64,000 nucleotides of DNA from Cunninghamia lanceolata. Its lineage: Eukaryota; Streptophyta; Pinopsida; Cupressales; Cupressaceae. Made by a program: the position numbers and the translations under genes. The notes under the pieces were generated by a model. The model was not told the DNA's origin. It did no database searches and was given only the letters and a program-made list of their open reading frames with translations. This document shows positions 33,501-42,925 of this stretch, piece after piece (within the stretch, counting starts at the first letter, position 1; each line of letters begins with the position of its first letter). Where the stretch lies: NCBI GenBank assembly GCA_027924645.1, contig BSBN01001965.1, positions 14,746,001-14,810,000 of the forward strand, in the 5' to 3' direction.

Positions 33501-33743
33501 ATAATAAGCAGGATAGGTGAACTTAGAGGGATAATTATCCCTAAGTTAGAGGCCATGCATGAGGCCCTAACCGATGCTCAGACCATAACCCGGACTAGTG
33601 ATCCAACAGATCTAAAGAGGGTGGAAGCTTTTGCATTCATGTTGAGTGGTCACATCTCAGTTTTGGACAGAATGTAGTAGAGTTGGGCAACAAAATTTGT
33701 CCAGTTGAAGACAACTTTTGTAGATATACTTCAGTGTATGTAA
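30571..33743 (+). pseudogene. ORF2 of element C (broken)
   Basis: Clearly the A ORF2 family: start MATPNVVKITDRPHPK, then CFTEDEWVRYVLSRVHDNF, NTTLWGYFKNFQSMMQARER and EPRIVWIMPMGYEVDE, with the helical C-terminal half recognisable to the end near 33743. Stops lie near 31252, 32020, 32388, 32706 (double), 33378, 33438 and 33674 (double). A frameshift lies near 32215. Most stops are TAG. Many differences from A fall in third codon positions, which suggests that the protein was conserved before this copy died. Confidence 0.82.
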
Positions 33744-33985
33744 GTATATTATGTATATATATTTATGCAGCCAAGTATAGATTATTTTTGGAAATTTTGG
33801 TATGCGGATCCTACCCTTTTCGATTGATGTCAAAGGGGGAGTGAGGAGCAGTGAAAAATGTGGAATCTAGCTAAGGGGGGAGCTCTAAAAAAGTGTACAT
33901 TAGAATAGTGCATCAGCCAAGGGGAGTATAGTGTGACACTTAGTCATTTTTACTAAGTGTTGCCATCAATGCCAAAGGGAGAGAT
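33744..33985 (+). promoter_or_regulatory. 3' untranslated region of C
   Basis: Keeps the AAAGGGGGAG tract near 33830, weaker copies, the terminal tract CCAAAGGGAGAGAT at 33972-33985, and the ACACTTAGT/ACTAAGTGT hairpin with a loop one base shorter (near 33937-33961). Confidence 0.65.
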
Positions 33986-35062
33986 TGTTAGTAAAAGACA
34001 CTATGTGGCTTCATGAGTGTTGTCATTGATGGCAACAAAGTCCATCACACACATCCATAGGGCATGGTGTGTCTATACTGAAAGTCAGATTGAAGAGTAT
34101 TTTGGTCTGGTGACCAAGAACAGAGCATGCAACAAAGTCTGACAATCAGGTCCGGATCTCTTAGAGGAAGTATCTCCATAAAATGTAGACTTGGGGAAGT
34201 CAAGAGGAGTATCATGACTGATATATTCCAAAGATTGAGCCTTCGGTGATGAAAGAGTGAAAAGATATAAGCACCTGAGTGTTGGGTTCCCATTTGGCAG
34301 AGTAGATTGAGGAAGACCTGACCGGTAGAGCATCAGACCTTAATCCAGATGAGATATTGATGGTGATCAAGATTTTTGAGGTATCATTCATGATTGGATG
34401 ACATGATTGATGACTTCTATAAGCATCTCTTTGATACACATCACTTGATAAGCAAGGATTCAGCCGATAGTCCAAAGTTTGGGAAAATATTAAGTATTCC
34501 AGATGCTGACTAGAAAGATGTTGAAATCCTCGGTGCGGATATATATACTAGATGGATTTAGATGTGAAGATGTATGTGTGTGGTGTGTTGTGAAGTGTGA
34601 AGAAAAGTAGAGAGCTGTGTGGAAGCAATAATACAAGTCCAGTATGTGATAGGATATCAACACCAAAGAAGTGTAATAGATCAGTGTATGGAGCCTAACC
34701 AGAACTAAACCTCAGCATATGTGGATGCTTCTCATTAGTTCAAGTATCTTGTTACCTTCTTTGTACCTTGTAGATAGTGAGTCTCTTGTAGGCAGTGAGC
34801 CTCTTGTGAGCCCTAATTGGCAAGTGCCATTTTGTACTGCCTTATTCTTTTAACAAAGAATACAATATTGGGTTAGTCACCCCATGGTTTTTTCCCTTAA
34901 TAGGGTTTTCTACGTCAAAATCATTGTGTTATGTGTATTAATGTTATCTCTGTTTTCATAGTTATGTTTGGTTATATGATTTGATGTTGCACTAATTGTT
35001 AAAGAAGGATAGAAAGTTGAAGTTTAATATAACTGATTCACCCCCCCTCTCAGTTATCAACA
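33986..35062 (+). repeat. 3' LTR of element C
   Basis: Begins TGTTAGTAAAAG and ends TTATCAACA before the CTTAT duplication. It has several percent divergence from 20303-21412. Its mini-hairpin array (34772-34829) has lost two of the five units. Confidence 0.87.
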
Positions 35063-35970
35063 CTTATAACATTGATATTACTATGGTTGACATCCCACCA
35101 TATTATGGAATGCTTCTATCGAGACAATGGGCTACAATGGTAGGAGGGAATGTCCAATTGGACTTATCATATGCCACAATACTAGTGGGAGGTAAAGAGA
35201 TCACGCTGTGTAGGGAGCCAAGATATAAGAACATTATAGAACACTTGGATCAACATCAAATAAATTTCTTTCATGATACAGATTTGAGAACCTTCAAGGT
35301 TGAAAAAAGTCAGCCAGAATTGTAGAATACTTATCCAATACATGTTGAATCTAAGAAAGAAGAAAATGATGTGTGGAAGATGTAATTTGATGGTGCATGT
35401 AGAAAAATGGGAAATGGGGCCAGAGTAGTATTTATCTCACGAGCAGGTAAAACTTTCAAATATTCTTTTCTATTAACATTTTATTGCACAAACAATGTAG
35501 CATAATACGACGCTTTGCTCATTGGTTTAAATATAGCCACCAAGCATAAGATAAGAAAGCTACCTGTATATGGTGATTCTGAATTGGTTACTTCCCAAGT
35601 AAGAGAGAAATACCTATTAGAAAACAAGAGGTTGAGATAGTACAGAAATGCAGTTTGGGATGATATTGAGTTATTTGATGCCTTTTCAATCAACTGGATT
35701 GATAGGTCAAAAAACATTATGGAAGATTTTCTAGCAAATATCACATTAAAAAGGGATGATGTCACATTAGGAGGTATTACAGAACTTGAACTCAAAACCA
35801 GACCCACTATCCCAGATAATGTACATAACTGGCAAGTGTTTGATAATGATGTTGATATAATCAACTTCCTGCATCGTGCTGATTATTATGAAAATCAAGA
35901 GATTGATTTCAATGCATTTGTAGAAGAACAAGATGGGAAGGAAACCCTTTTTGGTCGAGAGATAGTTTAG
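35063..35970 (+). pseudogene. protease end and archaeal-type RNase H of element E (upstream of RT)
   Basis: Protease resumes at 35068 with MVDIPPYYGMLLSRQWA and VQLDLSYATI. From 35385 an RNase H of the archaeal/plant type follows: FDGACRKMGNG (first Asp), NNVA-stop-YDALLIGL (the catalytic Glu codon is TAA), LPVYGDSELV (next Asp) and EDFLANI. A linker with VFDNDVDIINFLHR leads to RT. Stops lie near 35323, 35382, 35503, 35638 and 35968. The domain would help remove RNA from the hybrid. Its position before RT differs from element D, where it follows the Ty3 RNase H. Confidence 0.78.
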
Positions 35971-37500
35971 TTGAAAAAAAATAAAATACCTAAGGGACTT
36001 ATATCATTGGAAAAGGCATTTGATGGACATGATAGATTTAAAATGAAAGACACACCAGTGGTGCAAAATGACCTTGAAGAGATTAATTTTGGGACACAGG
36101 CAGCCCCAAAGTATGTATATATTGGAAAGAATCTTAACCCCAAAATAAGGAGTAGGATCATCAACTTACTTAGGAAGTATAGACACATATTTGCCTGGTC
36201 ATATGATGATTTAAAAGAATATAGGGAGGATCTTTTTCAACATGAAATACCATTAAAACCAGATGCTAAACTATTAAGGCAAAAATAGAGGCCTATCAAT
36301 CCTACATTAGCTCCAAAGATGCTTGAAGAACTCACAAAATTAAGAGATGGAGCTATCATTAAACCCATCAGGCATTCTTCTTGGGTTTCTAATTTGGTAC
36401 ATATAAGGAAAAAGAACAGTGATATTAGATTATGTGTGGACTTCAGGAATTTAAACAAATCTTCTCTTAAGGACAACTATCCCCTCCCTAATATTGAAGT
36501 AATATTACAAAAGGTTACCGGATGTGAACTGCTGTCAATGATGGATGGCTTCTCAGGATATAATCAGGTGAAAGTCAAAGAATCAAAACAATATAAGACT
36601 GCATTCACCACACCAAGGGGAGCATATGTATATTTAAGAATGCCATTCATGCTCACTAATGCTGGAGCAACATTCTAAGGAGCAATGGATGTGGGATTTG
36701 CTGAATTGATTAATAAAATCATGATAGTGTATCAGGATGACATGATAGCATATTCCAAAAGGGCTAAGGATCATTGTGTACATTTAGAGAAAATATTTAT
36801 TAAAGCCCTAGAATATGGGATTTCATTGAATCCTAATAAGTGCCATTTCATAGTGATAGAGGGGAAGTTGCTTGGTCACATAGTCTCAAAAGATGGAGTG
36901 AGAATAGATCCTAAGAGAGTAAAAGCAATTGACCAAGTTCCTATTCCTAAAAATGTGAAAGCTATATAGTCATTTTTTGGCCAAATTAACTTTGTTAGGA
37001 GGTTCATATCAAATTTTGCAGAAATTGTCAGTCCCATATCTAGAATGTTGAAGAAAAATTTAGAAATGAAGTGGATCATAGAAACAGTGGAGGCATTTGC
37101 TACTATTAAGAAGGCAATCAAAGAAGCCCCTATTTTGATATCTCCTAATTTCAGTAAGTCATTCTAACTATTCTCATTTGCCTCTTATCATATAGTTGCA
37201 GTAGTATTATTGCAAAAAAATAATAATGGACATGAACAACCCATTTCATTTTTCAACAAATCTCTTCAAAATGCAGAGTTAAAATATGACATTGCTGGGA
37301 AATAGGCATATGCATTGGTGAAGGTAGTTAAAAATTTTAGGCCATACTTGGTGGGAGCTAAAATCATGGCATATGTGGCTAATGTTGTAGTAAAAGATGT
37401 ATTGGTCCCAACTGAAGTCATAGGTAGAAGATGCAGATGGATCAATAGAATTCAGGAGTTCAATATTGAAATCTAGATCACTAAACCAGTGAGAGGACAA
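35971..37500 (+). pseudogene. reverse transcriptase and Ty3 RNase H of element E (broken)
   Basis: RT blocks: KLRDGAIIKPIRHSSWVSN, DIRLCVDFRNLNKSSLKDNY, LLSMMDGFSGYNQVKV, the catalytic box YQDDMIAYSK (36730-36741, YxDD with Gln) and HCVHLEKIF. The connection IDQVPIPKNVKAI and FFGQINFVRRFISNFAEI precede the Ty3 RNase H: FASYHIVAVVLLQK, PISFFNKSLQNAELKYD and VRGQGLARLM. Stops lie near 36286, 36676, 36967, 37168, 37303 and 37474. None of them is TGA. Confidence 0.85.
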
Positions 37501-38856
37501 GGTCTTGCTAGGTTAATGGCTGAAAGTAATCTTGAGGCTTCTCAACTATGTAGTGCTAATGATGTTGATAATATAAGTTCTAGCATTGAGCATACTCCAT
37601 GGTATACTGACATCATATATTATCTGAAGCACATGAAATGTCCTGAGGGGTATGATGATAACAAGAGAAGGACACTTAAATCACAGGCCTCAAAATATGT
37701 ATTTATTGATGGGGATCTTTACTGGAAGAATAGGGATGGAATTCTACTATTATGCCTAGATGAGCATCAATCAAAATATATTATGAAAGAGTTACATGAA
37801 GGCATGTGTGGAGGTCATTTTTTAGCAAAGACTACAGGCCACAAGATCTTAAGGGTTGGATACTATTGGCCTAGAGTTTTTAATGATTCATATCATTACA
37901 CTAGGAAATGTGAAGCATTTCAAAAATTTTCAGGAAAGTTGAAATATCAGGGAGCACTGCCCTTGAAACCCATGCAGGTGGAGGCCCCATTTTATCAGTG
38001 GGGTATTGACTTCATAGGAGAAATTGCAGAGAAGTCAAGTGGTGGACACAAATGGATTTTACTAGCCACAGATTACTTCACGAAATGGGTGGAAGCAATC
38101 CCAACTAAACAAGCAACAAGCAGGGTGGTGATCAACTTTTTGATGGAAAATATTATATTCAAATTTGGCACTCCAGTGAGGTTAATTACGGACAAAGGAA
38201 TGTGTTTCAGGTCTGATGAATTCAAGAATTTTTGCAATACACATGACATCACCATGTCCTATGCTACCCCTTATCATCCACAAGAAAATAGACAGGCATA
38301 ATCCAACAACAAAAGCCATCTAAAAATTATAAAGAGAATGTTGGAGGGAAACAAGAAAGCATGGGATTCAAAGTTAAGAATGGCTGTGTGGGCTAATAGG
38401 ATTACTCTGAAAAGAGCAATTGGGAGATCTCCTTTTGAATTAGTGTATGGAACACAAGTGAGAATACCATTAGAAAATCTCCTACCAGTTTACAAATTTG
38501 TTCTTCAGGAAGATTTAAATATTCCTAAACCAATGGAGGAAAGATTAGGACATCTTGCAGAACTTGATGAAACAAGGAGACTAGCCCAAAGGCAAAATAT
38601 CAAGTTGCAATCACAAGTGAAATACCTTTTCGACAAGAAGGCCAAAGATAAGAAGTTTGAGATAAATGACTTAATACTGATGTGGAATGCTAGGTGCCAA
38701 GAGAAAGGAAAGCATGGAAAGTTTAAAGCTCTATGGTTAGGTCCTTTTGTTATAACTGGCAAAGGAGGTGATGATTCTTACTATTTGCAAAACATGTCCA
38801 GAGAAGAGCAGGAATTGCCTGTGCATGGGCAATACCTAAAGCCTTTATTATCATAA
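37501..38856 (+). pseudogene. integrase of element E (broken)
   Basis: Runs on from RNase H without a break. The zinc-binding part is ELHEGMCGGHFLAKTTGHK and KCEAFQKFSG, in which one zinc Cys is Phe. Catalytic core: QWGIDFIGEI (Asp near 38008) and LITDKGMCF (Asp near 38191). The final Glu site, QA-stop-SNNKS, has TAA at 38299-38301. The C-terminal part resumes at 38338 (ANRITLKRAIGRSPFELVYG) and ends with the usual GKFKALWLGPFVITG. Ends at TAA near 38854. Confidence 0.84.
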
Positions 38857-39196
38857 AATACCATGTATAAAGAGAATTAAGTGTTGCCAGTGCATGGACA
38901 ACCCTTAAATAATTCTCAAAATACTTTTATTTCATGCACAATAGTCTATGTAAATCAAAAGAGATTAGGATCTGCCAGTACATGGACAATGTAATGAATT
39001 TAAAAAAAAAAAAAAACTTTTCCATGTACAGTAGTATAGGATCATTCCCCTTCCCCATCATCATCACTTCCATCTCCCATTCTCATACATTTCTATGAAA
39101 CCACCATCCCAAATAAGTAAAACATATGGTCTACTCCCCCAAGAGATCTGAATTCTTGTTATACTCACAAGGAGTATACATCCTAGACAGAGCCAC
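38857..39196 (+). other. 3' untranslated region of element E
   Basis: 340 bases with two imperfect copies of TGCCAGTGCATGGACAA (near 38885 and 38974); a third version overlaps the end of the integrase frame (near 38816). A 15-base A run lies near 39001. I see no good polypurine tract next to the LTR at 39197, where AGACAGAGCCAC is the only purine-rich stretch. Confidence 0.55.
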
Positions 39197-39868
39197 TGTT
39201 GGGACATGAAAATTTTAAAAAATTTCTTATCTTCATACCCACTTGTGTCTGACCAAACTAAAAAATATTTCACCCAATATCAGAATAACAACTAATATAT
39301 CCCATAAAAGCCTATAACTTTTATAACAAAATAATGTAAAGGGCCTCAATTTCTTAATATCAGCAAGACCTCCCTTTTGTTATACCGATCCATGCTCTAC
39401 GAGAAATTCGTTGAAATGCCTAATGGCATGAGAATAAGGATCAGGAAGAATATTTTAGAAAACACTGATGGAGAAAGTGGCACCGATGACCTTTCATCAG
39501 AGAGAGAACACGTGGTCACGTAGATTGGTATAAGGAAAGATATCAGAGAATACTCTGAAAACCCTCCTGACAGTGTAAGTCATACCAATAAAGGAGTTCA
39601 GTAGGACTCTCACTAATCATCTAGTGGAATGGAGGAAATTAATGATCATCGGCAGGAGATGAACATCAAAGTGAAAAACTAAGGAGTCTCTGACATTCTA
39701 ATGTCTCAGCAATCAACGAAACTATTTCGACATAAGTCCTGCCGATATCTGTGGGAAATAAGAACCATTAGCAAAAGTGAATGAATCAGAACAAAGCTTG
39801 CAAGTATGGCCGAAGCAATACTCATAATGATGTTGGTGACATGTTGTGAAGGTCTCTCCATTCTAGGG

Positions 39869-39876
39869 TATAAAAG
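39869..39876 (+). promoter_or_regulatory. TATA box in 3' LTR of element E
   Basis: TATAAAAG, the counterpart of 5337-5344. Transcription from here would read the LTR frame below and then the flanking DNA. Confidence 0.5.
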
Positions 39877-40500
39877 GCTATCAGGGAAACAACCATGATC
39901 GGGTAACTCGAAATATGTTATCTTGATGACATAACTTATCCTAATGACAATGATGGTCACATTCATCAACGAGACTCTCCCCGATAGTCATATTAGAGAC
40001 ACTTAGGAGATTGGGGAAGAATGTTATTCACACAACGATGAAGAAAGTCATGCCAATGGCAACCATGCCCACTTCCACATCGGGTAAAGCTTGGAAATAT
40101 CTTGCCGATACAAATTCAGAAATGAAATATGACATCGAGGAGATAATTGAAGGATTACATTGATTGATCCATGAACAAACGTTCACACCATAAGAAGATA
40201 TTAAAATCACCCTGACATTATGAAAATTATGCCGATGAGAGAAGTTATCACGATGTGACAATTCACAACGATTAAGAAAATTAAAATGCTTGAACAATTA
40301 ATTGTAGATGATGAAGAAATCCTTTGGGATACCATTTGAAATCATTACAATTAAGTTTGAAAGAATTGTCTGAGAGGAACCTACAAGTGGAGACTTGAAG
40401 GAGAAAACAAGGTAATACTATCAGAGCCTCCAATAACAGGTACCCATATACTAACTTTTATGCAGTAGCTTACAATTTGAATTTGCTCTCCAAAACTAAA

Positions 40501-42054
40501 ATGGAAACTCCAGCGAAAGGAAAGGATAGAAAACCACAGGGTGATACCAGTAAACCTAAAAAAAAAATGACAAAACTCCTGAGGAGAAAACAAAAGAAAG
40601 GAAACTGAACAAAGACATAATTGATCAACAACCTAGATCAACTCCCAAAGCTTGAAGGTTTGTACAACTTAGGGCAGAAGTGGAGAAACTAGAAGACAAG
40701 TGTAAATACATAGAAACATTTGGAGTCCAATTAGAGGTTATGAACTGTTTAAATTCCACTACAACAGAAGATTTAGGAATTTTCTAGTATCTAACCCATG
40801 GCACTTGAACTTAGGCAAATTGGTTGTTCCTTATGTGTTTCTAAATGTAGAACTCCTCCAACTTCTGTCTAGGTAGTATAATCCAAGCCTCAAGGTCATA
40901 TGCAACCCACAAGGGGAGCCTATTATACATTTATCTAAGAATACCATTTGTGAGCTTTTTGACTTGGATGATTTATGTACTGTCTCCATAGTTTATGAGG
41001 ATTTGGATAAAGAGTATTGGAGAATGGATACTAAATATAATGGATAGAGGTTGCCTATTCACAGGCCTAGGGCAGAGGGAGAAATGGTGCCTCTCAGTGA
41101 GAATGATGGCCCTCCTTTTCATCTGATCGTCATAGCTACAGATATCCAGTGCCACAATGTCAGGCAGTTTGATTATGCTACCTATGTTTATAATAGAATT
41201 GATTCTGGTCTAACCACAATAAAGAACAATGCCCCATCAGTTTCCTTTTAACATTACTCACTTCTCATGCACATGGTGCTCTATTATAGCTAGGAAGTGG
41301 TGTTATGGCCAAATAAATTCAAAATTGTTCCAGTACACTAGAGGGGGCAAAAGTCACTTTGTGCATATATGGACCAAAATATGGGATAGAGCTATGTACA
41401 ATTTGGAGAATATTGTGTGAAAGTGTTATATACATATTTCAGTCATCCTTGTGAGCATTCTTTATCAAATAAAAGAAAGAGGTTTCTTAGACCTAGATAT
41501 TTTGGTGGTCCTCCTACTGTTACTCACAATTGGGGAGGCTGGTATTATTTTGAGGTTGCTACCATGATCAGAGTTTATGGTTTTGAGGATACCCCTTTTG
41601 TATTACCTAAGACTATTCCTAATAGAATTGCCTACTTAGAAATAGTTAGGCAAATGCATTATTCTAATGTGATGCATTTGAGCTCCCATGACAAATAGTC
41701 TTTTATGCCTAGTACTCTATGTTTTGGAGATTTTACTGTGGTATCCAAGGAGGGTTATAGTCTCATTATGGATAAACTGAGGCACTACAATATGAGGTGT
41801 GCTAAGGTAAGGAAAGGGTTTGATCCTGAGGGTTTTATTGACCTTGCTCAAAGAAAACAAAACCTTAGTGGATACACACATGTCCCCTATCCACACGATG
41901 ATGTCATCAGGAATTTGGAAGAGATTGAAGTTGAACAGGTGGTTGAGAAATATAATAGGGACTTGGATGAAAAGAGGAAATAACTGGTAGAGGTAGTGTT
42001 GTTATCTTCTGGTGAAGAAGAACCTGCAGAACAAAAGGAGCCACATGAATAGAC
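40501..42054 (+). pseudogene. LTR-borne reading frame of element E, first part (3' LTR copy)
   Basis: Counterpart of 5969-7321 and the start of 14715-16292, from ATG 40501 (METPAKGKDRK) to the insertion of D at 42055. The 14 bases lost in the other copy are present here (EDTPFVLPKTIPNRIAYLE). It has several private frameshifts and stops, and lacks about 80 bases near 41128. The TAG codons that match 6345 and 6857 are shared by both LTRs, so they predate the insertion of E. Confidence 0.6.
42050..42054 (+). repeat. target duplication TAGAC, left of element D
   Basis: Repeated at 59375-59379. The E LTR sequence is continuous when D and one copy are removed. Confidence 0.92.
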
Positions 42055-42129
42055 TGTAGACACCCAAATTTGTCCCAACTTTGTCCATGTCTAGCAACAC
42101 CTTGTTAAATTATTATTCCATTAAGCCAA

Positions 42130-42414
42130 TTAATTAAATAAATTTTATTTATTTAATTAAATCCCATTCAATCCCATCCTTATCCAACTTAGCCAATTAA
42201 TTAAATAAATTTTATTTATTTAATTAATTTCACATGCATAATCCCATTTATCCTATCCCCATCCCAATTAATTAAATAAATTTTATTTATTTAATTAATT
42301 TCCACATCATATCTTATCCCATCCTATTCATTTATCCTATTAATTAAATAAATTTAATTTATTTAATTAATATCCAACTCATATCCCAACTAATTCAAAT
42401 ATTTTATTTGAATT
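42130..42414 (+). repeat. five AT-rich palindromes in D 5' LTR
   Basis: Perfect inverted repeats lie at 42130-42160, 42197-42227 and 42268-42298 (14-base arms TTAATTAAATAAAT, 3-base centre), at 42340-42370 (15-base arms, 1-base centre) and at 42392-42414 (10-base arms AATTCAAATA). Spacing of the first four is 67-72 bases. All five recur in the 3' LTR (about 58600-58885). Confidence 0.88.
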
Positions 42415-42589
42415 AAACACTCATCTTTTACCACATTCTAACACTTGTCCAGTCAATCATGTGTTGTTATACAACTTTCATTCATATCCTTCACATGCAC
42501 AATTAATGGGACCTAAATTTAGTATCTTTCAATCCTAGCCATTCATATAGCCTCTGAATCTCCACTGTCGATTGATCTTGGTTGAGTCC

Positions 42590-42597
42590 TATATAAA
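42590..42597 (+). promoter_or_regulatory. TATA box in D 5' LTR
   Basis: TATATAAA in an otherwise GC-richer stretch, kept at 59060-59067 in the 3' LTR. It is a likely core promoter, with the AT palindromes upstream. Confidence 0.65.
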
Positions 42598-42907
42598 CAC
42601 CCTCTCATCCCATATGAGACATCCAACAATCATATATCACCTACATTATCATCTTGAGCATCCTGAGCATCTGAGCATTCATTTGAGCTTTTTATCATCT
42701 ATCATGGTAGCTTTCAGCTTTGCAATCATTCATTGTTGAAGAAGCAGTCCACATCTCTTAAACAAGGAATTGCACGGTCTAGGTGATGTTATGCTTAAAT
42801 TGCATTGTTCTTTGATTTCATTTAGATTAGATTCCTTGATGATGGTAGGGTTAGGGTTTCATGGCTATGCTTGATCTTCTAAACTTGACTTTTCACCTAT
42901 CACATTT

Positions 42908-42925
42908 TGGCACGCCCGGTGGGAC
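42908..42925 (+). promoter_or_regulatory. primer-binding site of element D
   Basis: TGGCACGCCCGGTGGGAC begins three bases after the LTR and starts with the TGG that pairs with a tRNA CCA end. I do not assign the tRNA. Confidence 0.7.

Larger units (their letters stand above)
20303..35062 (+). mobile_element. element C: older copy of the A family, split by element B
   Basis: LTRs at 20303-21412 and 33986-35062, CTTAT target duplication, gag-like and ORF2 pseudogenes at 28768-33743. It has the same layout as A, with much lower identity and many stops. Between its primer site and ORF1 it carries B on the minus strand, and about 80 bases of its own leader and ORF1 start are missing at that junction. 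Many CpG sites of A are TG or CA here, as expected after long methylation. Confidence 0.88.
42055..42904 (+). repeat. 5' LTR of element D
   Basis: Starts TGTAGACACCC and ends CACCTATCACA. It matches 58525-59374. The U3 part holds five AT palindromes and the TATA box follows. Confidence 0.93.

Noticed and set aside
39001..39016. A-run as the tail of a SINE or processed transcript
   Set aside because: No LINE or SINE body or target duplication is found around it. It lies in the E 3' region.
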